DNA of 64,000 nt, taken from positions 7,721 through 71,720 of the forward strand of contig JBBDWT010000201.1 of NCBI GenBank assembly GCA_040902705.1, in the 5' to 3' direction. The notes under the pieces are model-generated. The model was not told the origin of the DNA. It searched no databases and saw only the letters and a program-made list of their open reading frames with translations. Made by a program: the position numbers and the translations under genes. Every line of letters starts with the position of its first letter. The stretch's first letter is position 1. This DNA is from DATBSK01 sp040902705. GTDB taxonomy: Bacteria > Actinomycetota > Acidimicrobiia > IMCC26256 > PALSA-555. Below are positions 16,352-25,728 of the stretch, piece after piece.

Positions 16352-17856
16352 GCACGAGCGAGAGTGCCGTGTCGATCGTCTGCATCGACCACGGACTCGG
16401 GCACGCTGAGATCGATGCAACCGCGGAATCGGTGACGCGCCAGATCGACCAGGACTGCGAGCTCCTCGTCGCGCTCCCTTCCGAGATCCGCGACACGCTC
16501 GGGCGCGCACGCGGTCGGTGGTTGATGCTCGTCGACGCGGGCGACCGGATCAGACCACACGCCATCGCCCAGCTCGCCGCCGCCACCGACGCCGATGCAG
16601 CGGTCGACTGCGTCTACAGCGACGAGTCGGGCCCCGACGCTTCGGGGGCCGAGCAGCCGTTCTACAAGCCCGACTGGTCGCCGGATCGGCTTCGTTGTCA
16701 GCCGTACCTCGGGCGGGCCGTGCTGGTCCGACGCGACCTCATCGACGAGGCCGGAGGATGGCGTCCCGAGCTCGGTCGGGTCGCAGAGTTCGACCTCATG
16801 CTGCGTGTCGGCGAGCTGAGCCGCCGCGTCGCGCACGTCGCGCACCCTCTGTGCCGTCGCCGCGGGCCCCAGCCGGAGTTCCTGTCGTTCGCGCCTGAAG
16901 ACGTGGATGCCGGCTGCCGAGTCGTCGACGAGCACCTCGCCCGAACGGGAATCGCCGCGCGAGCCCGCCCCCACGCGTCCGCTTCGGGCCTGCTTCGCCT
17001 CGAGCCCGTGCTGGTCCGGCGGCCCCTCGTGAGCGTGATCGTGCCAACAGCCGGCACGCGCCGTGTCGTCCGTGGATCCGAGATCTCCCTCGTGGACTGC
17101 TGCGTGCAGAGTGTGCTCACCCGGTCGACGTATGCAGAGATCGAGGTGATCTGCGTCGTCGACGCCTCGGTCGACGACGACACCCGCGCCCGGCTCGTTG
17201 GCCTCGACCCCGCGCGCGTGCGGCTGGTCGACTTCAGCGAGCCATTCAATTTCGCCCGGAAGATCAATCGCGGTGTGGTCGCGTCTCGGGGCGAGGTGCT
17301 CGTCCTGCTCAACGACGATACCGAGGTCCGCGAACCCGGATGGCTCGAGGCGATGCTCGTCTATGCACTCGATCCAGAGGTCGGTGCCGTCGGCGCGCGG
17401 TTGCTCTTCGCCGATGACCGCATCCAACATGCGGGTGTTGCCGGCGTTCGGGGGAACCCGGGACATCCGTACTACGGGTTGCCGGCCGACACCGTGGGAC
17501 ATGGGGGGAACGCGCTGGTACCGAGCGATGTGCTCGCCGTCACCGCCGCATGCCTGATGACGAGTCGCGCCTGCTTCGAGTCCGTCGGTGGGCTCTCGGG
17601 TTCGTTCCCGGTCAACTACAACGACATCGACTACTGCTTGAAGCTCCGTCAGAACGGTCTCCGCATCGTCGTGACACCCGACGCGGTGCTGTACCACCAC
17701 GAATCGTCCAGCCGGAGCGGTGAAGTCGCGCCGGACGAGCTCGCGCTGGTCCGCCGGCGATGGGGACGGTGGTTGCGAGACGACCCCTTCTATGGGCCGA
17801 ACTTCCCGTCCGGCAACGCCGACTTCGTGCCCGCGCCGGCTCCTAGTAGCCCTTGA
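16348..17856 (+). CDS. Tandem GT2 glycosyltransferase
   Basis: This 502-residue protein has two GT2-like halves. The first (~1-200) is divergent but keeps LMLVDAGDRIRPHAIAQL, VYSDESGPD and FYKPDWSPDRL, where the substrate side of the fold is recognisable. The second (~215-480) is canonical: VSVIVPTAGTRRVV, NFARKINRGVVASRGEVLVLLNDDTEV, then AVTAACLMTSRACFESVGGL and the NYNDIDYCLKL acid region. The same two-GT2 arrangement lies inside the 1200-residue protein at 8839. It would add one or two sugar types to a lipid-linked glycan in the cytoplasm. The start GTG overlaps the stop of the coiled-coil gene. Its end overlaps the convergent GT2-GT4 gene by 14 bases. Confidence 0.87.
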   Translation: MSTSESAVSIVCIDHGLGHAEIDATAESVTRQIDQDCELLVALPSEIRDTLGRARGRWLMLVDAGDRIRPHAIAQLAAATDADAAVDCVYSDESGPDASGAEQPFYKPDWSPDRLRCQPYLGRAVLVRRDLIDEAGGWRPELGRVAEFDLMLRVGELSRRVAHVAHPLCRRRGPQPEFLSFAPEDVDAGCRVVDEHLARTGIAARARPHASASGLLRLEPVLVRRPLVSVIVPTAGTRRVVRGSEISLVDCCVQSVLTRSTYAEIEVICVVDASVDDDTRARLVGLDPARVRLVDFSEPFNFARKINRGVVASRGEVLVLLNDDTEVREPGWLEAMLVYALDPEVGAVGARLLFADDRIQHAGVAGVRGNPGHPYYGLPADTVGHGGNALVPSDVLAVTAACLMTSRACFESVGGLSGSFPVNYNDIDYCLKLRQNGLRIVVTPDAVLYHHESSSRSGEVAPDELALVRRRWGRWLRDDPFYGPNFPSGNADFVPAPAPSSP

Positions 17857-20338
17857 CCATCCGGCGAATCCGGGTGACGACCTTCCTGGCGAGCTGACCC
17901 ACCTCTCCGCGTCGTGCGAGCGCGAGCGCGCGGTCGACGTCGCGGCGGATCGTGCGCGGGCGCCAGGTCGCGATGTCGAGTGGGTCACGAACACTTGCCG
18001 CCAGCTCCGGATCGAGCAGGTCGGGCGCGCGGTCCGGCTCGCGGCAGTACGCGACCAGAGGAGCGAGGACTTCGCTCCAGACGAATCGCCTCGCGACCAC
18101 CTCAGCAGCCTGGCGACACGACGCGCGCAGCTCGTCGTCCTCGAGGATCTGGTAGAGCGCTTCCTCCAGCGCGTCGACGTCCCCGGGGGGAACCGTCAAT
18201 CCGAGACCCTCGGTCTCGACGAGCTCGGCGAGCGCGTCGCCACGGGTCGCGACCACTGGGAGCCCGGCCCACACGTAGTCGAGCACGCGTGTGCGGAAGG
18301 AGAACGCGGTCTCGACGTGGTCGAGATGCGTGCTCACGCCGACATCGGCCTCGAGGAGGTAGTTCGGTCGGTCGTCGTACGGCACCCAACCATCGTTGAA
18401 GAAGACGTGCTTGTCGATCAGCCCGAGCTCCTCGGCGAGCTCGAAGGTCTCGACCGTCATCCGCATCTCGCCGACGTCGGGGTTCGGGTGCTTCGTACCC
18501 AGGAAGTACACGCGCACCGACGGGAGTCGGCTCCGGAGCTTGTCCACCGCCCGCAAGAGCGTGAGCGGGTCGAACCAGTTGTAGATGCCGCCACCCCAGA
18601 GGATCAGCTTGTCGTCGTCGCCGATCCCGGGCACGACTCCCCGGAGCACCTTCCGGGTCGACTGCGGCGGTCGTTCGTCGACCCCGAAGGGCACGACCGC
18701 GATGAGGCCGTCGAGCTTCTCGCTCGTGTCGTAGTTGATCTCGTTGATCCGCCCGACTGCGGCCAGCTGACCGAGCCAGAAGTCGCGCTGCTTCTCGCTC
18801 GCGCACATGAGGAAGTCGGCCCGCATGAGCTGCTCGTTCAACACCTCGGTCGACGAACGCACGGCGAAGCGGCGAGCATCGTGGTGGAGATGGCGCGACT
18901 GCTCGAGAACCTCCAAGTGGAACGGGTCATAGACGTCTGCGACGACGATCTTCTTCGTGTCCCGGAATGCCGAGTACTGCCGCATCAGGTTGCCCTGGAA
19001 CACGATGACATCGGCCCATGCCTCGAGCTCGGTGAACGCGCGGTCGTCGGTCTGCATCACCGGGAAGTCCGGGTGCGAGAGCGTGGAAGGGTGCGGGCTG
19101 ACGAGACACACCTCGTGCTCGGCCGAGAGGACCCGGGCGATGTGCCAGGCGCGGATCGCCGGGCCAGCCATCTTGGGCTGGAGGACATCGCCCGTCGCGA
19201 CGAGGATTCGGCGACGCCGACCGAGGCGCGCGGCCGGATCGAAGATGCGGTTCACCGTGGCAAAGCCCTCGAGGAACCGCGGATCCTCGATGTTCGGCTT
19301 CAGCGGCGTGCCGAACAGTGGCGTGATCTCGTGATCGGGGCGACGCCGAGCCGCCTGGAGCTCGCGTCGGGCGAGATCGAGCTCGGGCAAGGCATCGAGG
19401 AAGGCGTCGATCGCATAGGTCGGCGCGATGGTCTGGCGCCGGATCGTCACGAGCTCCCCACCCCGGGTCGACGAATCGGCAGCAAGATCGAGCGCGCGCG
19501 GATCGTCGCCGCCGAGCGAGATCCCCCTGCGAATCGCCATCAGCAGTGTCGCCGGCAGCACCGCGCGAAGGTTGTCGTCGTCGTAGTTCTTGTAGATCGT
19601 GAAGAGCGCGTTGCGCTCGAGCAGAAAGTGCTCACGCCACGCACCGAACCGCGCCGCGGTCGCGTGATGCTTGTGATACACGACGGAGCCGGGGACGTAT
19701 CGGACGCGGTAGCCGAGCAACCAGAGCCGCCAGCCGAAGTCGACGTCCTCGAAGAACATGAAATAGCGCTCGTCGAACCCGTTGACGCGGCGGAACACCT
19801 CGGCACGCACGATCATCGCCGCGCCAGAGGCGAAGAGCACGTCGGTCGCGGTGTTCTCCAGCGGGCTCGCCGGCTTCCCGAAGTCGACCTTGAATCCGTG
19901 GCCGTAGTACGCGAGCGCAGCCCCGACGAAGTCGATCGTCGACCCATCCCAGCCGAGCACCTTGCTCGCGACGCATGCGATCGTCCCGTCGTACTCGAGG
20001 GGATGCAGTGCGGCTTGGAGCCAGTGCGGATGAGGGCGCGCATCGTTGTTGAGGAAGGCGACGTACTCGCCGGTCGCTCGCTCCACGCCGGCGTTGCACC
20101 CTCCCGCGAAGCCCACGTTCTCGCGCAGTGCTACGACATGAACCTCGGGGTGGGCGCCGCGAATACGCTGGACATCGTCGCCGGACGACGCGTTGTCGAC
20201 GACGATGACCTCGAGCCGCTCGCCCGCCCAATCGAGCTCCTGTACCGCTTCGAGGCATGCGAGCGTGTCGTCGGCACCGTCGAAGTTCACGATGACGACC
20301 GACACGCGTCCGGCGTGCGTGGCCCTCACCAACTGCAT
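17843..20338 (-). CDS. GT2-GT4 fusion glycosyltransferase
   Basis: In this 831-residue protein, residues ~10-300 form a rhamnosyltransferase-type GT2 (VSVVIVNFDGADDTLACLEA, VVVDNASSGDD, FLNNDARPHPHW, GFDERYFMFFEDVDFGWRL). Residues ~385-760 form a GT4 with RRILVATGDVLQPKMAGPAIRAW, VDERPP, ILWGGGIYNWFDPLTLLRAV and VLDYVWAGLPVVATRGD. A basic tail ends RRMVKGY. Two donor sites in one chain suggest synthesis of an alternating repeat. The Shine-Dalgarno AGGAGG lies directly against the ATG at 20338, which is too close. The TTG or GTG at codons 3-4 (20332, 20329) has better spacing and may be the real start. It is the last gene of the leftward export operon. Confidence 0.87.
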   Translation of the reverse strand: MQLVRATHAGRVSVVIVNFDGADDTLACLEAVQELDWAGERLEVIVVDNASSGDDVQRIRGAHPEVHVVALRENVGFAGGCNAGVERATGEYVAFLNNDARPHPHWLQAALHPLEYDGTIACVASKVLGWDGSTIDFVGAALAYYGHGFKVDFGKPASPLENTATDVLFASGAAMIVRAEVFRRVNGFDERYFMFFEDVDFGWRLWLLGYRVRYVPGSVVYHKHHATAARFGAWREHFLLERNALFTIYKNYDDDNLRAVLPATLLMAIRRGISLGGDDPRALDLAADSSTRGGELVTIRRQTIAPTYAIDAFLDALPELDLARRELQAARRRPDHEITPLFGTPLKPNIEDPRFLEGFATVNRIFDPAARLGRRRRILVATGDVLQPKMAGPAIRAWHIARVLSAEHEVCLVSPHPSTLSHPDFPVMQTDDRAFTELEAWADVIVFQGNLMRQYSAFRDTKKIVVADVYDPFHLEVLEQSRHLHHDARRFAVRSSTEVLNEQLMRADFLMCASEKQRDFWLGQLAAVGRINEINYDTSEKLDGLIAVVPFGVDERPPQSTRKVLRGVVPGIGDDDKLILWGGGIYNWFDPLTLLRAVDKLRSRLPSVRVYFLGTKHPNPDVGEMRMTVETFELAEELGLIDKHVFFNDGWVPYDDRPNYLLEADVGVSTHLDHVETAFSFRTRVLDYVWAGLPVVATRGDALAELVETEGLGLTVPPGDVDALEEALYQILEDDELRASCRQAAEVVARRFVWSEVLAPLVAYCREPDRAPDLLDPELAASVRDPLDIATWRPRTIRRDVDRALALARRGEVGQLARKVVTRIRRMVKGY

Positions 20339-20458
20339 CCCTCCTGCACCCCGGCGTCCCGAAGACGAGGACGCCAGGTTACCCGGATGGGGTCGTCCGC
20401 ACGTTCCTACGGATCACCCACGCACGCGTCGACTGCACGGGTGACGCCCCGAGCACAC

Positions 20459-21721
20459 CTAGTGCGCGGGCCGGGGGCTGAGGTCGGACAGGGCGTCGCT
20501 CCAGCGACCTCCGAGCGGCACGAGCCCGTTGCCCACGGGATCGCCGGCGCGGATGTGGAGCTCGTAGCCGTCGGGCAACGAGTCGAAGGCGTGCAGCTCG
20601 TGGCGGTCGGTGATCTGCGCGCCGACGACGAGCGTCCCGGGCAGGTAGTCGAGCCGATCGACGGTGCAGTCGAGATGTCCGGTGCCGTGCAGCTCGCCGG
20701 TGCGGATGCCCGCCATGTTCGTCGTGAGCACCGAGAGCGACACACCGGTCTCGGTGGCGACGGAGATGCTGAAGTTCGGGTGGTCGACCCGCTTCCGGGC
20801 GTGGTAGTGGATGCGAAACGTGACGGCCGAGCCGGCACGCGGCAACGCGATGGGCTCACCGTCGGCGTCGAGCACGTCGAAGCCGATGATCTCGATGTCC
20901 CGATCTCCCGCCGCCGAGGTCGCGAGCGCGGTCTCGGTTCCTGTCGTGCGGGCGAGCCTCTCGGCCGTCGCGTCGGCGACCCGCTCGGTGTAGGCACGTG
21001 TCACCTCGATCGGCTGGCCGACCGCGAGGAGCCGGCCGTGGTCGAGCCATGCGATCCGATCGCAGAGCGTCTGCATGAGACCCACGCTGTGCGACACGAC
21101 CACGATCGTCCGACCCTCACGGCGGATCTTGTAAAGGTGGTCGAAGCAACGATTCTGGAAGTCCGCGTCGCCGACCGCGATGACCTCGTCGATGATGAGC
21201 ACGTCGGGGCGCACGTGGACCGAGACCGCGAACCCCAGCCGCACGTACATGCCGCTCGAGTAGACCTTGACGGGCGAATCGATGAACGACTCGAGCCCGG
21301 AGAAGTCGACGATCTCGTCGAACACCCGGTCGAGCTCGCGCTTGTCCAACCCTAGGATCGCGCCGTTCAGGTAGATGTTCTCGCGCCCCGAGAGCTCGGG
21401 ATGGAACCCGGCGCCGAGCTCGAGGAGCGCCGAGACCCGACCCCGGGTCGTGACCTTCCCGCTCGTCGGCTGATGGATCCTGGCCATCAGCCGGAGGAGC
21501 GTCGACTTCCCCGAGCCGTTGTGGCCGATGAGCCCGAAGGACTCTCCGGCGCGTACGTCGAGCGACACCTCGCGCAACGCCCAGAACTCCTCGTACGGGG
21601 TGCGGCGGAAGCGCGTCAATGCCTGCTTGAGGCTCGTCGGCTTGTCCTGGTACAGGCGAAAGCGCTTCGAGACGTCCTCGACCTCGATGGCGAGGCGCTG
21701 GCCTCGACCGTTGCCGCTCAT
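20459..21721 (-). CDS. Wzt-type ABC transporter ATPase with C-terminal cargo-binding domain (exporter 1)
   Basis: This 420-residue protein has a nucleotide-binding domain at residues ~10-240: Walker A GLIGHNGSGKSTLL, the polysaccharide-export motif ELGAGFHPELSGRENIYLNG, signature YSSGMYVRLGFA, Walker B VLIIDEVIAVGD and the H-loop VVVSHS. Residues ~270-420 are a beta-rich Wzt-C-like domain (VTFRIHYHARKRVDHPNFSISV), which in O9a/O12-type systems recognises the chain terminus. It powers export of an undecaprenyl-linked glycan across the membrane with the permease encoded just upstream. The ATG at 21721 leaves a 4-base gap after the permease stop. Confidence 0.92.
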   Translation of the reverse strand: MSGNGRGQRLAIEVEDVSKRFRLYQDKPTSLKQALTRFRRTPYEEFWALREVSLDVRAGESFGLIGHNGSGKSTLLRLMARIHQPTSGKVTTRGRVSALLELGAGFHPELSGRENIYLNGAILGLDKRELDRVFDEIVDFSGLESFIDSPVKVYSSGMYVRLGFAVSVHVRPDVLIIDEVIAVGDADFQNRCFDHLYKIRREGRTIVVVSHSVGLMQTLCDRIAWLDHGRLLAVGQPIEVTRAYTERVADATAERLARTTGTETALATSAAGDRDIEIIGFDVLDADGEPIALPRAGSAVTFRIHYHARKRVDHPNFSISVATETGVSLSVLTTNMAGIRTGELHGTGHLDCTVDRLDYLPGTLVVGAQITDRHELHAFDSLPDGYELHIRAGDPVGNGLVPLGGRWSDALSDLSPRPAH

Positions 21722-21725
21722 CCGC

Positions 21726-22538
21726 TCAGAGCTCCTCGGCCAGCTCGGCCGAGCGTCGGGCGAACAACCACCAGCCGAGGGCAAGGCTGCCGACGGCGAC
21801 GGCCACCAGGTACGCCCACGTGTCCAGGGCGGGAACCTCGAGCAAGTAGAAGATCGAGCGGGCTGCTTCGACGAACTGGGTGAGCGGATTCGCCTCCACG
21901 ATGTCGCGCATCGGGAGCCCCCAATGCTCCTCTGGGATCAGGTCGATCGTGTAGATGATCGGTGTCGCGTAGAAGAGGAACAGCAGCGCGATCGTGACCA
22001 GGTAACGCACGTCGCGGTAGTAGACGTTCATCATGGCGACGACGAGCCCGACGCCGGTCGAGAAGAGCATCAGCAACACGAGCAGCACGGGAAAGAGCAG
22101 GAAGGTGAGGGAGACGTTCCCGACCGCGATCATGACGGCAACGAGAAGACCGGCCTCGATGACCGTCTGGAGCACGGCCGCCAGCACCACGGACAGCGGG
22201 ATGCATTCGGGTGGCAGGTACACCTTGCGGATGAGCGGCCCCGCTCCGACCATCCCTTCCATCGATCCGACGACTGCCGCGTTGAAGAAGTTCCACACGA
22301 CGAGCGCGGTGAAGAGGTAGACGGCGTAGTTCTTCAGCTCGCCGTTGCCGGCGACCGGCGGGACCACCTTCAAGAACACGCCGAACACCACGGAGTAGAT
22401 GAGCAGCGTCGACGCGGGATTGAGGAGGGACCAGAGCCAACCCAGCACGCTCTTCTTGTACTTGGCCTTGAGCTCGCGCTGAGTCAGGTTCATCACGATG
22501 CTGCGATGGTTCCAGACCTCTGTGACGGGGGCGAGCAC
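21726..22538 (-). CDS. Wzm-type ABC-2 polysaccharide export permease (exporter 1)
   Basis: This 270-residue protein has a cytoplasmic N-terminus (VLAPVTEVWNHRSIVMNLTQ) followed by the amphipathic gate segment RELKAKYKKSVLGWLWSLLN and six hydrophobic helices, as in Wzm/TagG. The motif LNPASTLLIYSVVFGVFL and the late NPLTQFVEAAR are family hallmarks. It forms a homodimeric channel with a Wzt ATPase and moves the lipid-linked chain to the outside. The GTG at 22538 is chosen by homology. It is separated from the preceding wzt-like gene by 174 bases, the longest gap in the operon, so an internal promoter is possible, although none is clear. Confidence 0.9.
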   Translation of the reverse strand: MLAPVTEVWNHRSIVMNLTQRELKAKYKKSVLGWLWSLLNPASTLLIYSVVFGVFLKVVPPVAGNGELKNYAVYLFTALVVWNFFNAAVVGSMEGMVGAGPLIRKVYLPPECIPLSVVLAAVLQTVIEAGLLVAVMIAVGNVSLTFLLFPVLLVLLMLFSTGVGLVVAMMNVYYRDVRYLVTIALLFLFYATPIIYTIDLIPEEHWGLPMRDIVEANPLTQFVEAARSIFYLLEVPALDTWAYLVAVAVGSLALGWWLFARRSAELAEEL

Positions 22539-22712
22539 GTGGGAGTCCCGATCTGCACGACTTGTCCGTGAAGGCGACCCGAGGCGCGTGTCGACCGCCC
22601 GGCTCGTTCCTGAGGACGCCGATGCTATCTCCGGCCGTGTGCTCCGACCTCATGAGGCTTCTGCCATCTCGCTCCGCGGTGGCGAGCGCACGGGCTGTCG
22701 CCGCCGGGCACA

Positions 22713-23948
22713 TCACTCCTCGTCGGACTCGGGACTCCTTCCATCGGTATGGACGCTCGCCGTATCCCACGTCGTGTCGAGTGCCGCGTAGCCGAGGATC
22801 TCGCGCGGCGTCCCGAGCTCGACCGAGATGGGCATGAGCTTGCTGCGGAAGTCGAACGGATGGGTGCACGTCTCGTCGTGCACGGCGACGGTCACGTCAT
22901 AGATGCCCGGCACCAGCATCAGCCGGTTGATCGTGAGGTCGATGTGGCCCTCGCCCGAGACCGTGTCGAACACGAGGCCGGAGTCGCGCGTGTTGGGCCC
23001 GGCGACGTAGGCGCCGTCGGCCGCCGTGATCCCGATGCCGAACACCGGCTTCTCGACGGGCTCGGCCGCGGAGTAGTGCATGCGGACCGTGATCCGGTCA
23101 CCGGTGCGCACGTGATCGAGCGGGCGATCGTCGGGCCCGAGCAGCTCCACGGTGTCGATCCGGATCTCCCCTGACCCCCAGCGCGCACCGCCTGCGGGGT
23201 CGAACTCGCGGTCGTGGAAGACGTCGACGAGGTACTCGTCGATCACGTCGACCGCCGGCCCGACCGTGACGAGCCCGCCGTGCTCCAGCAGTGCGACGGT
23301 GTCACAGATGTTGCGGACCGACTCCATCGAGTGCGAGACGACGACGATCGTCCGCCCGCCGTGCTTCAGCTCGAGGATCTTCTCGGTGCAGCGCTGCTGG
23401 AACTCGGCGTCGCCGACCGCGAGGACCTCGTCGACCAGCAGGATCTCGGGGTCCACGCTGATCGCCACCGAGAACCCGAGCCGCACATACATGCCCGACG
23501 AGTAGTTCTTGACCGGGCTGTCGATGAACTGCTCGATCCCGGCGAAGCCGACGATGTCGTCGAAGCGTTGATCGATCTGTCGGCTGGACAGACCGAGGAT
23601 CGCGCCGTTGAGGTACACGTTCTCGCGCCCCGAGAGCTCCGGGTGGAAGCCCGCGCCGAGCTCGAGGAGCGCCGAGACCTTGCCGCGAGTGCTGATCGAC
23701 CCGTAGTCGGGGCTGAGGATCTGGGCGATGCACTTCAGCAGCGTGCTCTTCCCCGACCCGTTCTCACCGATCAGGCCCAGCGTCGCACCGACCGGGATCT
23801 CGAGGGAGACGTCGCGCAGCGCGAAGAACTCGTCGTAGCGCGCGCGTCCGCCGCGCAGGATCGCCGCCTTCAGCGACTGGTTCCGCTCGTGGTAGAGGCG
23901 GAACCGCTTCGTGACGTGGTCGACCGTGATCGCCGGCACCGCGCTCAC
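22713..23948 (-). CDS. Wzt-type ABC transporter ATPase with C-terminal cargo-binding domain (exporter 2)
   Basis: This 411-residue paralogue of the product at 20459 has Walker A GLIGENGSGKSTLL, ELGAGFHPELSGRENVYLNG, signature YSSGMYVRLGFS, Walker B ILLVDEVLAVGD and the H-loop VVVSHSMESV. Its C-terminal domain (~265-395) is beta-rich (ITVRMHYSAAEPVEKPVFGIGI) and clearly different in sequence from that of the first Wzt, so it may read a different chain end. The GTG at 23948 overlaps the TGA of the upstream methyltransferase gene (GTGA). Its natural partner is probably the permease at 24880-25728, with the methyltransferase gene placed between them. Confidence 0.92.
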   Translation of the reverse strand: MSAVPAITVDHVTKRFRLYHERNQSLKAAILRGGRARYDEFFALRDVSLEIPVGATLGLIGENGSGKSTLLKCIAQILSPDYGSISTRGKVSALLELGAGFHPELSGRENVYLNGAILGLSSRQIDQRFDDIVGFAGIEQFIDSPVKNYSSGMYVRLGFSVAISVDPEILLVDEVLAVGDAEFQQRCTEKILELKHGGRTIVVVSHSMESVRNICDTVALLEHGGLVTVGPAVDVIDEYLVDVFHDREFDPAGGARWGSGEIRIDTVELLGPDDRPLDHVRTGDRITVRMHYSAAEPVEKPVFGIGITAADGAYVAGPNTRDSGLVFDTVSGEGHIDLTINRLMLVPGIYDVTVAVHDETCTHPFDFRSKLMPISVELGTPREILGYAALDTTWDTASVHTDGRSPESDEE

Positions 23949-24883
23949 AGGGCCTCCCCGCGGCGCGGGATGGCACGACGGATCAGCCTGCGGGTTCCGC
24001 TCACTGCCCGCACGATCGGGTTGCGCATGATCCCGGCCGTCTCCGCGGCCTGGCGATCGCGCTCGGTGAGCAGGTCGTTGAGCTCCCCGATGACCTCGTC
24101 GCGTTCGAGCACGTCGGCGACGCGCTCCGCGATGATCTGGTCGCGCACTCGGATCATCTCCGACTGGTCGCGGAACTGGAGCCGCCCGATGTGCTCACCC
24201 CATCGTCCTGCGTAGTAGCCCCGCCAGCGTTCGAACTCGTCGCCGAACAGGTAGTCGAACCCGTCGACACCCTTGGGGAACAGCACCCCGAGACCGAGCG
24301 AGTGCTGGAAGTCGAAGGTCCGGTACTCCTTCACCAGCTCCTTCCAGAACACCGCGGAGCCCATATCGGTGTTCGCGGCGATGTCGTGGAGGAGCACGAC
24401 TCCTCCCGGCGCGACCTTCGGCAGCCAGGTCTCGAAGTCATCCTTGACGGCGTCGTAGTCGTGGCAGCCATCGATGTGCAACAGGTCGATCGAGCTGTCG
24501 GCGAAACCGCCGACCGCGTCCCGGAAGAGCGACCGGTGCAGCTCGATGGCCATGTCCGCGAACTCGGCGTCGCGGATGCGAGTCACCGTCTCGTACACAT
24601 CATCGCCGTACGCGCCGGTGAAGGAGTCGCCCTCCCAGGTGTCGACGGCATGCAACAACGGGTGCCAGCCCTCGTCCCGAGCGGCTTGCGCGAAGGTGAA
24701 CAACGAGACCCCGTACTGGGTGCCGAGCTCGACGATGAGGTCCGGGCGCCCCCAGCGCACGAGGTCGTACCCGAACCATCGGTGCCCGGCCCAGAGCGCC
24801 GACGCGCGATCTGGATCATGACGATCCCCGACGAACTCGGGGTCGTGCACCGTCCACTGCCGGCCGGTCGGGTGCCAGCTCAC
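23945..24883 (-). CDS. Class I methyltransferase in the export operon (possible chain-capping enzyme)
   Basis: This 312-residue protein is of the Methyltransf_24/CmcI type: LIVELGTQYGVSLFTFAQA (SAM motif I), LHAVDTWEGD, and the metal- and substrate-side motif LLHIDGCHDYDAVKDDFE, then GVVLLHDIA. Residues ~215-275 look helical and charged, and the C-terminus is strongly basic (RRLIRRAIPRR). In ABC-dependent polysaccharide systems a methyl or phosphomethyl cap stops chain growth and is recognised by the Wzt C-terminal domain. The position between wzm and wzt supports that role here, by inference. The GTG at 24883 overlaps the permease stop as GTGA. Confidence 0.82.
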   Translation of the reverse strand: MSWHPTGRQWTVHDPEFVGDRHDPDRASALWAGHRWFGYDLVRWGRPDLIVELGTQYGVSLFTFAQAARDEGWHPLLHAVDTWEGDSFTGAYGDDVYETVTRIRDAEFADMAIELHRSLFRDAVGGFADSSIDLLHIDGCHDYDAVKDDFETWLPKVAPGGVVLLHDIAANTDMGSAVFWKELVKEYRTFDFQHSLGLGVLFPKGVDGFDYLFGDEFERWRGYYAGRWGEHIGRLQFRDQSEMIRVRDQIIAERVADVLERDEVIGELNDLLTERDRQAAETAGIMRNPIVRAVSGTRRLIRRAIPRRGEAL

Positions 24884-25728
24884 ACTTCCTCCGCGAGGCG
24901 TCGCTGGTGCCGGTCGAAGAACCAGTATCCGAACACGAGGACGCCGACGGCCCATGCCACGAGGTACAGCATCGTGTCGAGCGGCGGGAACCGCAGGTCG
25001 TAGAGCACGTCACGGTACGCCTGCACGAGCTGCACGAGCGGGTTGAGCCGATAGATCGTTCCGAGCGGGATCTCCATCCCGAGGAAGTCCGCGGTGTCGG
25101 GGACGACCGAGATCGGGTACACGATCGGCGTCGAGTAGAAGAGCGCCTGCATCGCGATGGCGATGAAGTGCTTGACGTCTCGGAAGTACACGTTGGCGAC
25201 GCTCAGCAGCAGGCTGATGCCGAAGATGAACAGCGTCTCGATCGCGATCATCACGAGCACCATCGGGATCCACGGGATGACGAAGTTCCCGGCGATCAGC
25301 AGGACCACCAGCACAACCGACATCTCGATGAACATCGACACGAGCAGGGATCCGACAACGGCCATCACGAGGATGTCGCGCGGGAAGTACACCTTCTTGA
25401 TGAGCCCGGCGTTCCCCACGAGCGCTTCGAGGGAGCTCTGCACGCTGTTGGAGAAGAACGTCCATGGGATGAGCGCGCACAACAAGTAGATCACGAAGTT
25501 CTGGAGCCCCGACGGATCACCGCGCGGAGGCTCGATCTGGAGGAAGAACCCGAAGACGAGCCAGTAGATCGCCACCATGGCCAGCGGGTTCAGCAACGAC
25601 CACGTCCAGCCGAGCGCCGACTTCTTGTATCGGCCGCGGAGCTCCCGCAGCGTCAGGTTGATCACGAGGTCGCGGCGTTCGATCGCATCCGCGAAGCGGC
25701 GGACGACGCGCGGGCGTCCGAGCTGCAT
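24880..25728 (-). CDS. Wzm-type ABC-2 polysaccharide export permease (exporter 2)
   Basis: This 282-residue permease starts MQLGRPRVVRRFADAIERRD, with the gate segment NLTLRELRGRYKKSALGWTWSLLN and six hydrophobic helices (MVAIYWLVFGFFLQI, FVIYLLCALIPWTFFSNSV, and others). It ends in a basic tail. Past the gate it is similar to the permease at 21726, but its N-terminus is unrelated. The ATG at 25728 shares one base with the TGA of the upstream GT4 gene (TGATG), a tight translational coupling. With the Wzt at 22713 it makes a second complete exporter in the operon. Confidence 0.92.
   Translation of the reverse strand: MQLGRPRVVRRFADAIERRDLVINLTLRELRGRYKKSALGWTWSLLNPLAMVAIYWLVFGFFLQIEPPRGDPSGLQNFVIYLLCALIPWTFFSNSVQSSLEALVGNAGLIKKVYFPRDILVMAVVGSLLVSMFIEMSVVLVVLLIAGNFVIPWIPMVLVMIAIETLFIFGISLLLSVANVYFRDVKHFIAIAMQALFYSTPIVYPISVVPDTADFLGMEIPLGTIYRLNPLVQLVQAYRDVLYDLRFPPLDTMLYLVAWAVGVLVFGYWFFDRHQRRLAEEV

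Noticed and set aside
17720..21355. An open frame of over 1200 codons antisense to the GT2-GT4 and Wzt genes
   Set aside because: Its translation is rich in Arg, His, Asp and Glu without motifs, as expected from the third-position G/C bias of the real genes on the other strand.
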